Below are positions 43,401 to 52,186 of a stretch of 64,000 nucleotides of DNA, in pieces; within the stretch, counting starts at the first letter, position 1, and every line of letters starts with the position of its first letter. The notes beneath the pieces were generated by a model. It was not told the origin of the DNA. It did no database searches and worked only from the letters and a program-made list of their open reading frames with translations. Position numbers and translations under genes: made by a program. The stretch is from Acidobacteriota bacterium (lineage in GTDB: Bacteria > Acidobacteriota > Terriglobia > Terriglobales > Acidobacteriaceae), in the NCBI GenBank assembly GCA_013289795.1, contig JABCZH010000015.1, positions 1-64,000 of the forward strand. The letters run 5' to 3'.

Positions 43401-44093
43401 GCTCATCACGGACCACGTCTCAGCGTAATCGGGAACTTCGGCACGGCACACCCGTCCACACCGTTCCTGCAAGCTGCGAACGGCGGATCAGCCGCGGGAG
43501 TCACTAGCACGGGCGAGATCTTCCGCACCGATCTGACTGGTGATGGTACCGTGCAGGACATCTTCCCGACAGCAGCCGGCCAGGCGGCCGGAAAGCCAGG
43601 CCAGTTTGGTCGCTCTGTCTCTCCAACTCAACTAACCAACCTGATCAATTCGTGGAACAGCACGACGGCGGGTACGCTGACCCCGGCGGGACAGGCGCTG
43701 GTTGGGGTGAATGCGTTTACCAGCGCGCAGTTGCAGACATTGGGTGCGGTGAAACCGTTCGTTATACCTCCGCCCCCGGGCGCAGTGGGCAACGGCGTTT
43801 TCCGCGAGGTCAGCACCACGCTGGCTTGGCCTATCAAACTGACGGAACGGTTCAGTCTTGAGCCCTCCTTTAGTGCCTTTAACGTGTTCAACCTAGCGAA
43901 CTTCGGGATTGAGAACGGATTCCTGACCAACGCGACGACACCGTTTGCGCCGGGCAGCACCGCTCCCGCTGGCAACGTCAACGGAACCTCGTCGGGTTCG
44001 ACTCGCGAGTCACTGCGGATCGGTACCGGCTCCGGCGTGTTCTCGCTGGGCGCTCCGCGGCAAGTGGAGTGGGGTATCCGGCTGAACTTCTAA
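40476..44093 (+). CDS. Oar-like TonB-dependent outer-membrane receptor with carboxypeptidase-regulatory domain
   Basis: 1205 residues. Signal peptide (MFTLLVTCVLAASTVLLAQT), carboxypeptidase-regulatory-like beta sandwich (about 32-115, GSIQGTITDPSGAMVGGAKITI), plug domain (about 130-235, ITGDQIDKLPVDGRNFLDLAQLEPGVQ) and a large beta-barrel ending VEWGIRLNF with terminal Phe. This OmpA-related/Oar architecture is greatly expanded in Acidobacteriota and probably imports or binds large substrates. No clear TonB box was seen. It is a single-gene unit: a long leader before it and a strong terminator after it. Confidence 0.92.
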   Translation: MSFKRLAMFTLLVTCVLAASTVLLAQTTVSQGSIQGTITDPSGAMVGGAKITITHKATGQVITTASTSSGTYNSGGLIPGDYVLRVEAKGFRTSERAFAVQVGVTSSGNTKLEVGEASQVVEVQASSIQVNTEQSTVQGVITGDQIDKLPVDGRNFLDLAQLEPGVQIQDGQTFDPTKAGYSSISINGVFGRTPRIELDGVDISDETVGTTTQNVGMSSIQEFNISRSNLDLSTELTSAGAVNVTTRSGTNDIHGQAFYNFRGRDAGTASFPGAQVGYYQRNNYGGRVGGPIIKDKLFFFIDGERMKQDGLLPLVVPAPFQALTGGFLSPFRDSEVTGKLDWQATKDVHVFYRYTYNWNKSEANFGYDYQVYKNRDYTPSDAVGVDWNKGSWSHSFRFGYLKFHNLIGDSTQGASFFNPIPTAEILVADLGVQLSGPNLLAPQQTFQSNKQIKYDGSKVYGSHVFRFGIGFNDINGGGFASFFGIAPLDVTVSGACGTPGQITTCALLQSILGNGQGFFTEKPNFGFPAGGQLDHRFQWYVGDSWKWKPNFTLTYGLRYNRDTGRSDSDLASIPCSVVAAAIAPCAGSTPLLNQFGPGLGAPINQPNTQFGPQIGFAWDPTKKGKTVIRAGAGIYYENSIFNNTLFDRPAKLAKGLFFQSQTLGCGGGPVGSTSFPMPGAPGGVVTSINGKDLATQVCFQPLSVSGPLVFALQQEFQAAVKAQGPTSNPSFIGNTLKVSSPEQGLSAFDPNFRNARSYQFNVGMQHEIWKGGVLTADYIRNVSTRFMLTIDQNHVGDARFLNKQAAVNAINATVGGGCPQASIDPATGNIVGGPAAVQCFITANPGASINAFAGNGLDSGNALGAGPSNIGLGGSDATFGGINRNVGAGDFEVPEGRSTYNALQMSYKQQLANPMPGFTSMNMTVAYTLSRFVGDGGNDQFFSATAIDFNNPSFFTGPTSLDRTDAFKFGVTGEIAHHGPRLSVIGNFGTAHPSTPFLQAANGGSAAGVTSTGEIFRTDLTGDGTVQDIFPTAAGQAAGKPGQFGRSVSPTQLTNLINSWNSTTAGTLTPAGQALVGVNAFTSAQLQTLGAVKPFVIPPPPGAVGNGVFREVSTTLAWPIKLTERFSLEPSFSAFNVFNLANFGIENGFLTNATTPFAPGSTAPAGNVNGTSSGSTRESLRIGTGSGVFSLGAPRQVEWGIRLNF

Positions 44094-44115
44094 CCTTGTA
44101 GCTCTGCATCACAGC

Positions 44116-44148
44116 AAGCCGCTGACCTTCGGGTCAGCGGCTTTTTTG
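44116..44148 (+). terminator. Rho-independent terminator of the receptor gene
   Basis: A perfect 12-bp stem, AAGCCGCTGACC/GGTCAGCGGCTT, closes a TTCG tetraloop (44128-44131). The T run starts inside the stem end (44142-44147). C(UUCG)G is an especially stable loop. It could also serve the convergent small gene ending at 44149. Confidence 0.92.
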
Positions 44149-44490
44149 TTAGTTGCCCAAGGGAGCTATCTCGCTGCGCAGGTGCTTAGAGAGCTTCTCG
44201 ATACGCTTCAGCTTGTCGATGAGATTCTTTGACAAAAGGCCGCGACCCAGGGATTCGATGTCCGGCTGGACGGATTGGGAGAGTTCGAGGAGTTCCTTGG
44301 CCTCGCGTTGCAGTGCGGCCGGATCAACCGGTGAAGCCGGTGAGCGGCTAGAGTATGGCGGAACATGAATGGCGGGTGGAGGTGTCCCATACCCTGGCGG
44401 GACCGGGGCGCCGGGAGGCATGGATTGTCCCCAAACCGGCAGACACAGATTCAGCAGGATGAGCAAGAAACGGGCGGGAGGGACCTTCAT
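44149..44490 (-). CDS. Small secreted protein, paralogue of 46596-46931
   Basis: 113 residues. Signal peptide (FLLILLNLCLPVWGQS), a Pro-rich linker (PPGAPVPPGYGTPPPAIHVPP) and a helical C-terminal part with VDPAALQREAKELLELSQSV, DKLKRIEKLSKHLRSEI. AGGAGG precedes the ATG at 44490. The C-terminal half is clearly related to the protein at 46596-46931. Function unknown; the helix could be a coiled-coil binding segment. Confidence 0.78.
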   Translation of the reverse strand: MKVPPARFLLILLNLCLPVWGQSMPPGAPVPPGYGTPPPAIHVPPYSSRSPASPVDPAALQREAKELLELSQSVQPDIESLGRGLLSKNLIDKLKRIEKLSKHLRSEIAPLGN

Positions 44491-44616
44491 AGCAGCCTCC
44501 TGACAAACACGGTGCGCATTGTACACCCGGGTAGGGATAAGAAGAACGGCCGTGTGAGCGTAAGAGCATCAAGATCGAGACCGCGCCATGACCGAATGCT
44601 AAACTGACGGTACGTC

Positions 44617-46590
44617 ATGCTCTTGCGCCGATTGTTCGCGTACGTTCTGATCTATGTCCCGTTCGTCATGGGCTCTTCAGTAGCGAGTCTGGCTGCACCC
44701 AGCAACGTCATTCTGATCACACTGGATACCACCCGTGCCGACCGTATGGGTTTTCTGGGTTCGAAGCGGGGGCTTACGCCCAATCTGGATGCTTTGGCGC
44801 GGCAGAGCGCGGTATTCTCCCGGGCCTATTCGCAGGTTCCGCTGACAACGCCCTCGCACGCCACCATACTGACCGGGACCTATCCGCAATTCAATCATCT
44901 ACAAGACATGGGAAATCCCCTGGCCAAGGATTTGCCGTACCTTCCCGATATCCTGCGGCAGCGGGGATATCATACGGCGGCGTTTGTCGGCTCACAGATA
45001 CTTGATCCCGGGAGTGCCGCTGCACCTGGCTTTGATCGCGGATTTGAAGTTTACGATGCCGGGTTTCACAGCCGTGCCCCGGGAGAAGACCGCTACCAGA
45101 GTGTCGAACGTCGGGCCACGGTTGTAGTGGCTCACGCAATCGAGTGGCTCGGCCGCCGTCAGCGCGGCACCCCGTTCTTTTTGTGGGTGCATCTCTACGA
45201 TCCGCATGACCCCTACGATCCGCCGGCGCCATTCAAAGCCAAGTACCGGGCTACACCCTACGAAGGTGAAATCGCATACGCAGACTTCGCCGTGGGGAAA
45301 TTGCTGGCTGCCCTGCATGCCCGCGGACTCTACGATTCCAGCGTGATTGCGGTGGCAGCTGATCACGGCGAGGCTTTCGGGGAGCATGGGGAGCAGACGC
45401 ATGGTCTTTTTCTTTACGACGAGACGATCCATGTGCCGCTGCTGGTGAAGCTTGCCGGGGGGACGTCGGCTCCACTTGTCATCGATACAAGAGTCGGCTT
45501 GGTGGATCTGGCACCCACGATCTTGCAGGCGGTGGGAATCGCGCCGCCAGCGACGATGCAGGGCGCTTCTTTGATGGAATTGATGAAGCCGGGTTCCAGC
45601 CTGGGCGCGGATCGTCCGGCTTACGCTGAAACCGACTATCCCTTTCGGGCTTTCGGCTGGAGTCCGTTACAAGCATGGCGGGCAGGGAAATATCTTTATG
45701 TGCGTGCGCCGGAGCGCGAGCTCTACGATCAGATGGCTGATCCCGGGGCATTGCGCAATCTGGCGGGCAAATCAACTGCCGTTGCCGAGACCCTGGCTTC
45801 GCAACTTGAGCACTTCCATCGCAAAACCAGCGGCGCCGCTCCAGGGGAGTCGGGGATCACACCCGATCAGGCGGAGAAACTCCAGGCGCTTGGCTACATC
45901 ACAACTCAGTTCCGCAAGTCTGGTGTGAGCGATATGCCGGCCGGCCCCGACCCCAAAGGCAAAGTACGGATTTCAAATCTCCTGCACGAGGCCTTGCTGG
46001 CGATGGAAGATGATCGCTACAAGGAGGCCGTCCCGCAATTGCAAGAAGTGCTCAAAGATCAGCCGAGTGTGGGGCTGGCGAACCTGGAGTTGGGCCGGGC
46101 CTACAACGGCCTTGGAAATTACCCTGAAGCGTTGCCCTGGCTGCGGAAGGCAGTCGAACTCATGCCAGAGTCCGGTCGCGGACATTACGAGCTGGGAGTC
46201 GCACTGGCAGAGACCGATGATTGGGCAGGCGCGGCCGCTCAGTTGGAGATTGCAGTGGCGCATGCGCCTGATTCTGACGACATGCAGTTTTACCTTGGCA
46301 TGGCGTACGACGAACTGGGCCGTAATGCAGAAGCGGCCACTGCCTTGCAGCATGCGCTCCAGATTAATCCCAACCATTACCGGGCAAATCTATTGCTCGG
46401 ACGCATCTTGGGCATGCAGAACCGTCCCACCGACGCCTTGCCATATCTGGAGAGAGCGGTGAAGCTCCAGCCGAAATCACCCGACGCGCATAAGTTCCTG
46501 GGCAATGTTTACACCGAGCTGGGGCAGGATGAGAATGCACGACGCGAGCAGATGGAAGCGAATCGCTTGCAAGGCATTTCCAAACCTTAA
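44617..46590 (+). CDS. Sulfatase-like protein with C-terminal TPR, second copy
   Basis: 657 residues with the same plan as 36823-38790. Signal peptide or anchor (LFAYVLIYVPFVMGSSVASLAA), sulfatase-fold domain (NVILITLDTTRADRMG, LWVHLYDPHDPYDPPAPF, AVAADHGEAFGEHGEQTHG) and TPRs from about 460 (GLANLELGRAYNGLGNYPEALPWLRKA). The formylglycine site reads TTPSHATILTG, lacking Cys/Ser and Arg of C/S-x-P-x-R. It is flanked by two paralogous small secreted proteins on the other strand. It probably acts at the cell surface; the reaction is not known. Confidence 0.85.
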   Translation: MLLRRLFAYVLIYVPFVMGSSVASLAAPSNVILITLDTTRADRMGFLGSKRGLTPNLDALARQSAVFSRAYSQVPLTTPSHATILTGTYPQFNHLQDMGNPLAKDLPYLPDILRQRGYHTAAFVGSQILDPGSAAAPGFDRGFEVYDAGFHSRAPGEDRYQSVERRATVVVAHAIEWLGRRQRGTPFFLWVHLYDPHDPYDPPAPFKAKYRATPYEGEIAYADFAVGKLLAALHARGLYDSSVIAVAADHGEAFGEHGEQTHGLFLYDETIHVPLLVKLAGGTSAPLVIDTRVGLVDLAPTILQAVGIAPPATMQGASLMELMKPGSSLGADRPAYAETDYPFRAFGWSPLQAWRAGKYLYVRAPERELYDQMADPGALRNLAGKSTAVAETLASQLEHFHRKTSGAAPGESGITPDQAEKLQALGYITTQFRKSGVSDMPAGPDPKGKVRISNLLHEALLAMEDDRYKEAVPQLQEVLKDQPSVGLANLELGRAYNGLGNYPEALPWLRKAVELMPESGRGHYELGVALAETDDWAGAAAQLEIAVAHAPDSDDMQFYLGMAYDELGRNAEAATALQHALQINPNHYRANLLLGRILGMQNRPTDALPYLERAVKLQPKSPDAHKFLGNVYTELGQDENARREQMEANRLQGISKP

Positions 46591-46595
46591 GCTGG

Positions 46596-46931
46596 TCAGG
46601 GCGTTACTTCGCCGCGCAGATGTTTGGAAAGTTTCTCGATGCGCCTGAGTTTGTCCGCGAAGTCTTTCGGCAGCTTGCCCTGCGCAACCTGATCGACTTC
46701 TGATGGAACTTCACGCGCGAGGTCGGCTAACTCGCTGGCCTCGGCACGGAGTTTCACCGGATCAACAGTTCTCTTGGGCGGTGGGAGAGGTGCCTCCAGT
46801 TGCAGCGGGTATTTCGCGATTTCCTGCTTCCCAGGAGGCTCAAAGTGTCCCGGAGATTGGTTCTGTGCGCACACGGACGGTTTCACAACCAATATGCCGA
46901 CAAGGCAGACAAATAGAAGGCGGTGTCTCAT
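46596..46931 (-). CDS. Small secreted protein, paralogue of 44149-44490
   Basis: 111 residues. Signal peptide (LLFVCLVGILVVKPSVCAQ), Pro-containing linker, then VDPVKLRAEASELADLAREV and DKLRRIEKLSKHLRGEV, nearly the same as the C-terminal part of the protein encoded at 44149-44490. AGGAGG precedes the ATG. Its stop is 6 bp from the stop of the convergent sulfatase-TPR gene. Function unknown. Confidence 0.78.
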   Translation of the reverse strand: MRHRLLFVCLVGILVVKPSVCAQNQSPGHFEPPGKQEIAKYPLQLEAPLPPPKRTVDPVKLRAEASELADLAREVPSEVDQVAQGKLPKDFADKLRRIEKLSKHLRGEVTP

Positions 46932-47075
46932 GGCGAGACCTCCTACTTCCGCCGATTGTACTCCCGGTTTGGATTCTCGCCTACCTGATTTGGAACCCTA
47001 CCCCATAAGCGTGGAATCGCTTCGAGCCAGTGACGACACATCGTCCTGGGCCCACATCATCCGGCAGAGAGAGGT

Positions 47076-47672
47076 CTAGCGTCCGCCGAAACTGTACCCT
47101 AGCGAGCCTCCGTAGCGCACCACCGTGTTCGAGCTGAACTCGAGATTGTTATTGATCAGGTAAAGCCTCACTTCCGGGCGGACGAAGACATTGTGCCAGA
47201 TATAGGCACGAATGCCGCCACCGAAGTCGCCCATGAAGTGATTGCTGCTGGTATAGGCGGTGCATCCGAAGAAGTTGTTGCAATTGGTAGACCCGTAGAA
47301 TCTGACGTCTTCGCCGCCAATTCCAGCCAACAATTCAGCGGTGAAATTCTTGCTCAGCCTCGGAGCCCAGATGGCATTGAATGAATAAAATATCGGCCGG
47401 TAGGGTTGGGAGCCGACGCCGCCATAGAGATTCTGGCTCGCTCTCCAAGAGAGGTCACCCTCGAATCCGATGCGATGGCGCAGAAGGAGGTCAGCGCTAA
47501 AACCGGGGTAGGTGCCACCTGTATCCGACGGAAAGTAAAGGCCGTTGGTTATGGTCGCCGATGAGGATGTAATGGTCCCCACACCGAAGGCGGCGTCGAA
47601 CTGCTGCCCGTAGGCGCTGGCGGCAAGAAAACAAGAAAAAAACGCGACGACAACGATAGTCAGCTTCTTCAC
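47076..47672 (-). CDS. Small outer-membrane beta-barrel protein
   Basis: 198 residues from a GTG start with GGGAGAAG upstream. Signal peptide (KKLTIVVVAFFSCFLAASAYGQQ), then alternating strands typical of an eight-stranded barrel (FSADLLLRHRIGFEGDLSW, FYSFNAIWAPRLSKNFTAELLAGIGG, GDFGGGIRAYIWHNVFVRPEVRLYLI). The end is RYGGSLGYSFGGR. Probably an OmpA/OmpW-like surface protein; no ligand can be named. Confidence 0.78.
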   Translation of the reverse strand: MKKLTIVVVAFFSCFLAASAYGQQFDAAFGVGTITSSSATITNGLYFPSDTGGTYPGFSADLLLRHRIGFEGDLSWRASQNLYGGVGSQPYRPIFYSFNAIWAPRLSKNFTAELLAGIGGEDVRFYGSTNCNNFFGCTAYTSSNHFMGDFGGGIRAYIWHNVFVRPEVRLYLINNNLEFSSNTVVRYGGSLGYSFGGR

Positions 47673-48016
47673 TTTTCTTCTCCCTAATTGTGAAATACAG
47701 ACTTGGATGTTTCACAGCCGCACCGGGTTGGACTCGGGGTGTTTGCATCCGCTTCAAAAAATCACTAACCACTGTTTTTTCAATGACCTACGTAACAATA
47801 CAGTTGCCATTTAACCACAAATAACGCCACCCCGCGAATGACGAAGAGTGTTCCCTTCCGCAACCCGGCGAGATGGCCATCGCTATGAATCCATAGAACC
47901 TGTGACGGCGGGAAAAGTTGCGGTTTTATGGGTCGAAATCCGCCCACGTTACTTTCGTTACCTGCGATATCTTGGCTTATGAGACGGGTTGAAATAGGGT
48001 TGTTGCCAGCGTTTAT
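47673..48016. other. Divergent intergenic region
   Basis: 344 bp between the barrel gene and the histidine kinase gene, so it should hold both promoters. AT-rich near 47690-47830. Long minus-strand frames here are shadows of the kinase gene. I see no convincing operator or hairpin. Confidence 0.4.
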
Positions 48017-50068
48017 ATGACCATTCTGGAAAAAATTCCCACGGTGGTAACCGTGGCCGTGCTGGTCGGGATTTTTGCTGGATTGAAGCGCCACAGCCGT
48101 TCCGCTCGTCTGCAACTGTGGCTGGTTGCCTGGTTTCTGATTTTCACCCATTTTGTGGCACAGATGTTCGAACCAGCGACGGGAACCTCGAGTGGATGGC
48201 TGGTGGCACTGGATCTGGGTTCGCTGCAGGCCTCGGCGGTGGTATTTGTCACCTCGGTCGCATCGGTGGTCGATGACAAGGTGAAACGAAGCTTGATGCT
48301 GACGGTGACCGGGGTGCCGTCGGTGGCATACGCGGTTCTTGCCGCCTACGATGTGCACACTCGCTGGCCGTTTGTGGTGAGCCTGACAGTCGCCATTGGC
48401 GGAGGCATCATCTTTCTGGCATGGGTGAAGAAGAAAACTTCCTGGTATGTGTTTTCCCTGGCGGCGCTGGGCATCGGAGTGGGTTTCTGGGCCATACAAG
48501 CCGCAGTCCGTGGCTCCTTCGATGAAGGCCTCACTGCGCTGCTGGGCCTGGGCTTCGGACTCCCTGGCATATTGATCTGCCGAAACTACTGGCGGCCCTC
48601 GCCCGGCATCCTGACAGTCGCTGCGGGATTTTTCTCCTGGGGCGCGGTATTTCCCGTCGCCATGCTCCTAGCCTATTTTGCGCCCACGTTGAATGTCCCC
48701 GCCGAACTTTGGAACACGCCGAAGATGTTTGTCGCGTTTGGCATGATCCTGGCTATCGTCGAAGACAAGTCCGAATCGATCGAAGTCATGCAACGCAAGG
48801 AACGGGCACAGAATCATCAGTTGGAGCGCTTCTCCGCCATCACCTCGCGATTGCTGAGTGGTGCGACGGTGGAACTGCTCTGTGATGAGATTGCTTCCGC
48901 CATCTCGGAAGCCAGTAACTTTCGGGCGGCTGCTATTCAACTGGACAATGGGGGACACGGCCTGAGGCTGGCTGGGGCCAGTGGGCTCACGCGGGAAGTG
49001 GTGGCAGAGCTGCAGAGCAAGGCGCGGACGTGGACTACCGACGACATCAAGGACTTTTGCGCTCACGGCCGGCAGATCGGGCAGAACTCGTTTCTGCTGT
49101 CGCACCAGGAAGCTGAAAAATACCAGCCCGTCAAGAGCCGGAGGCAATATCCGCCTAATCCGCATTGGAATACTGGCGACGAGTTGCTGATCCCGTTGTG
49201 CTCGGCACGAGGCGGCTATTTGGGATGTATCGCACTTGACGATCCACGGGAGGTGGAAGCAGTCAACGCAGCGGAGCTGTCAAGAATCGAATTGCTGGCT
49301 GCGGATTTGTCGGTCGCGCTCGAACTGAAATCACTGCACAACCAGTTGATCCGCTCCGAGAAACTCGCTGCCCTGGGGCAGTTAGTTGCAGGCGTGGCGC
49401 ACGAACTTAACAATCCACTTACAGCAGTAATGGGATACGGCGAACTGCTTAGCGAAGATGCGCCTTCGGGGGCGATGCGCGATCGGCTCGACAAACTGGT
49501 AAACGAAGGCCGCCGCATGAAGAAGATCGTGGAGAATTTGCTGCGCTTCTCGCGCCAGAGGGCGGTCGACCGGCAGGCGGTTGATCTGCCGGCGGTGGTG
49601 CAGGAGGTGCTCTTACTCCGCGAATACTATGTGCGCACCCGGGGTCTGGAAATTATTGTGGACATTAAGGCTGACTTACCCCAGGTGGCAGTGGATGAGG
49701 ATCAATTCAAGCAGATTCTTCTGAACCTGGTGAACAACGCCATTGATGCAGTGGAAGCGGAGTCCGAATCCAGAAAGATCACGATCCGTGCTTTCCCCCG
49801 TGGCAACCGGGCCATTCTTGAGGTCGAAGATACTGGACCGGGATTCTCCGATGTAAATCGCGCTTTTGATCCATTCTATACCACTAAGCCGGTGGGTAAG
49901 GGCACCGGCCTTGGCCTGAGTATTTGCTATGGAATTATCAAAGAGCATGATGGCGAGATCAGGATCGAAAACGTGCAGCCGCACGGGGCACGGGTGACGG
50001 TTGAATTGCCGCTAGCTGAGGTGAAAAGCTTTAAGGCCGCTGCGCTAACCGCCACGGTTGCCCGCTGA
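48017..50068 (+). CDS. Membrane histidine kinase with GAF-like domain (NtrB/AtoS-like core)
   Basis: 683 residues. Seven or so N-terminal membrane helices (about 5-245), a linker helix, GAF-like sensor (about 280-440) and HisKA with acceptor His in VAGVAHELNNPLTAVMGYGELL, the AHELNNPL type found with NtrC-class or phospho-relay partners. HATPase_c follows (NLVNNAIDAV, DTGPGF, GTGLGLSICYGIIKEHDGEI). No response regulator is adjacent. It likely senses a membrane or quinone-type signal, but the ligand is unknown. The gene stands alone between a divergent barrel gene and a 270-bp gap. Confidence 0.88.
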   Translation: MTILEKIPTVVTVAVLVGIFAGLKRHSRSARLQLWLVAWFLIFTHFVAQMFEPATGTSSGWLVALDLGSLQASAVVFVTSVASVVDDKVKRSLMLTVTGVPSVAYAVLAAYDVHTRWPFVVSLTVAIGGGIIFLAWVKKKTSWYVFSLAALGIGVGFWAIQAAVRGSFDEGLTALLGLGFGLPGILICRNYWRPSPGILTVAAGFFSWGAVFPVAMLLAYFAPTLNVPAELWNTPKMFVAFGMILAIVEDKSESIEVMQRKERAQNHQLERFSAITSRLLSGATVELLCDEIASAISEASNFRAAAIQLDNGGHGLRLAGASGLTREVVAELQSKARTWTTDDIKDFCAHGRQIGQNSFLLSHQEAEKYQPVKSRRQYPPNPHWNTGDELLIPLCSARGGYLGCIALDDPREVEAVNAAELSRIELLAADLSVALELKSLHNQLIRSEKLAALGQLVAGVAHELNNPLTAVMGYGELLSEDAPSGAMRDRLDKLVNEGRRMKKIVENLLRFSRQRAVDRQAVDLPAVVQEVLLLREYYVRTRGLEIIVDIKADLPQVAVDEDQFKQILLNLVNNAIDAVEAESESRKITIRAFPRGNRAILEVEDTGPGFSDVNRAFDPFYTTKPVGKGTGLGLSICYGIIKEHDGEIRIENVQPHGARVTVELPLAEVKSFKAAALTATVAR

Positions 50069-50188
50069 GCGGCACAGTCCTCAATGCAGCCACGGCTGCT
50101 AACTCGCCTGTCGCAAGTCAACTCCTACCTACTACTTCATCAGTATGCCGTTCATTTGCACCAAACGGTTTTGACCTGAATTTGGAGC

Positions 50189-50217
50189 TTGACACGCTCA
50201 GGGGCAAGGATCAAAAT
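50189..50217 (+). promoter_or_regulatory. Candidate promoter before the PQQ-fragment/BNR/pqqA group
   Basis: Consensus TTGACA (50189-50194), 17-bp spacer, CAAAAT (50212-50217). A 7-bp inverted repeat, ATAAACG/CGTTTAT (50287-50308), lies between it and the gene at 50340 and could be an operator or leader hairpin. Confidence 0.4.
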
Positions 50218-50339
50218 TACCGTGCCTGACCGGCTGGCGTTTGCTGCAGTTCCGCAGTGCTGGTCGATCTTCCAATTGCCCCACCGATAAACGACGTTAG
50301 CCGTTTATTTCTGGACTACCCAGGGGAAGTAAGAAAGTC

Positions 50340-50708
50340 ATGAGGAACTCCAATGGAGCCGTACCCTCGGTTTCGTCCAACGGCTCAACTGGCGGGATTA
50401 TGTGGGCGGTTGAGTCCACAAACAAGAAGAACCCTACAAGCTGCCCAGGCACCCAGGATGAACCCGGAACCGACTACGAGAATATCGCGCTGCACGCCTA
50501 CGATGCGACCAATATAAGTATTGAGCTTTACAACGGCCGGGGCCAGAACCCGAACACCCCCGCCGGCTATACAAGAAAGTTCCACACGCCGACGATCTCG
50601 AACGGAAAATTCTTTGTCAGCGCGATATCGGACACCACAGCCACGCTGGGGATGGTTGACGTGTACGGGCTTTGCAGCGACACCGCAAACGGCCAGTGCC
50701 TTCACTAG
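50340..50708 (+). pseudogene. C-terminal fragment of a PQQ-like beta-propeller protein
   Basis: 122 codons resembling only the last blades of the PQQ/pyrrolo-quinoline beta-propeller family: VPSVSSNGSTGGIMWAVES, ALHAYDATNISIELYNG, FHTPTISNGKFFVSAI and final VDVYGL. Typical members are several hundred residues longer, and a TAG stop shortly upstream shows the N-terminal part is missing. No signal peptide. The next gene starts 13 bp later. It may be a remnant of a deleted gene, or a truncated but expressed protein. Confidence 0.65.
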
Positions 50709-50721
50709 GAGTTAGTCTGTC

Positions 50722-52167
50722 ATGAAAATTCGGCTTTGCTTCATAGCTATCCTTCTTTGCTTGCCGCTCTGGCAGGCAGCCGGTCAGTCTCGCTTTTCGG
50801 ATGGGCAGGCCTCCGCTCAACGCCCATCCCCCTATCAACCTTCGCTGACCTGCTCGCCCGCCCCATGTGTCTTGCCCCCCACGCTCGCCTCGGAGGGAAC
50901 GAGCTGGGTCGGCTTCGCGCCGACTGCCGCCAACCCTCATCGCCCAGGCCAGCTAATAGTCGGAAGCGAGGACGGCAATTGCGGCGAGTTCACCCAGCTC
51001 GGCTTTCACGTATCGAACGACGGCGGTTCCACCTGGAGCACCACCTGCATGGGCTTTCTGAATGAGTTCGGCAAGACGTGGGATCCCGGAGGCTCCCCCC
51101 TCGTCGGCTACGACTTGAACGGTTCGGCATACATTGCGGGCTACTACCAGTGGAACGATAACCTGATTTACAATTCTGTCGTTGGGCTGGAAAAATCAAC
51201 TGACGGCGTCACCTGGAGCACCCCGATCTCCGCCTTGGGGACCGGTTCCTCAGAGATCTCCTACGTTTCGCTTGCCGTCGACCAGAGCGCAGGCAGCCCC
51301 TACGCTAACACTGTGTACGTGCTGGGGGTAAACGACGGACCTGTTCAGGTCCTGGTCTCGCGTTCGCGCGATGGTGGCACGACCTGGAATACGGCGCAGG
51401 TGGCAGCGGACGAGCCCCATCAGAGCACAGCGGAATACGACCCCAGTCTTGTCGTGGGCAAGGATGGAACCGTTTACGCTGCCTGGATGCATTGTGTTCA
51501 GTTAGGGGAGCAGTTCTGCGCCAACAACACGGATTACATGGTGTTCTCGAAGTCGAGCGATGGCGGCGCTACCTGGTCATACCCAAGGTTGGCGATAGCT
51601 GTTCACGAAGTGCCCGGCCAGTGCGGCTGCCTCCCATTCGGAGTAATCCCAAACACTAACGTGGCCACCCTGAATACGCCCGCCCTTGGCGTGGATAACA
51701 GCGGCGGGCCGTACGCCGGACGGCTCTATGCCTCGCTGTATGAGTGGACGGGCACACAAATGCGGGTCGTTATCATTCACTCAACGGACGGCGGTACAAC
51801 CTGGTCCAAGCCCGTCCCGGTCGCCCCGCGGGGCGAGACCCACGACCAGTTTTTTCCCTGGCTTTCGGTGAGCCCGACCGGGTTGGTCGGGGTGAGCTGG
51901 TTTGACCGCCGCAACGACCCCGCCAATGTCGACTACCAGGCCTATGCTGCGATTTCCTCAGATGGCGGGGAGAGCTTCCGGCCCAACGTCCAGCTAACCA
52001 CGGCATTTTCCAATCCTTACGACACAGGGTACAACGTCGACTTCAATTTTCTGGGCTACTACGCTGGCAATACCTGGGACGGTCCCAACTACTTCGTCGC
52101 CGCCTGGATGGACACCAGCGACGGCATCAGCAGCCAGGACTACATCGGCGGCATTCGCCTGCACTGA
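50722..52167 (+). CDS. Secreted BNR/sialidase-like beta-propeller protein
   Basis: 481 residues. Signal peptide (IRLCFIAILLCLPLWQAAGQS) and about six Asp-box motifs spaced along the chain (VSNDGGSTWST, STDGVTWST, RDGGTTWNT, SSDGGATWSY, STDGGTTWSK, SSDGGESF). This is the six-bladed propeller of the non-viral sialidase fold. The catalytic Arg triad and Tyr/Glu pair of true sialidases cannot be confirmed by eye, so the role is open. It lies 13 bp after the PQQ-propeller fragment and 19 bp before pqqA, probably one transcript. Confidence 0.8.
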   Translation: MKIRLCFIAILLCLPLWQAAGQSRFSDGQASAQRPSPYQPSLTCSPAPCVLPPTLASEGTSWVGFAPTAANPHRPGQLIVGSEDGNCGEFTQLGFHVSNDGGSTWSTTCMGFLNEFGKTWDPGGSPLVGYDLNGSAYIAGYYQWNDNLIYNSVVGLEKSTDGVTWSTPISALGTGSSEISYVSLAVDQSAGSPYANTVYVLGVNDGPVQVLVSRSRDGGTTWNTAQVAADEPHQSTAEYDPSLVVGKDGTVYAAWMHCVQLGEQFCANNTDYMVFSKSSDGGATWSYPRLAIAVHEVPGQCGCLPFGVIPNTNVATLNTPALGVDNSGGPYAGRLYASLYEWTGTQMRVVIIHSTDGGTTWSKPVPVAPRGETHDQFFPWLSVSPTGLVGVSWFDRRNDPANVDYQAYAAISSDGGESFRPNVQLTTAFSNPYDTGYNVDFNFLGYYAGNTWDGPNYFVAAWMDTSDGISSQDYIGGIRLH

Positions 52168-52186
52168 GTTTAGAAAGGAGAAAGAA

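Noticed and set aside
36823-46590. Possible polysaccharide-sulfatase utilisation locus
   Set aside because: No glycoside hydrolase, SusD-like protein or formylglycine-generating enzyme is present, and the sulfatase motifs are non-canonical.
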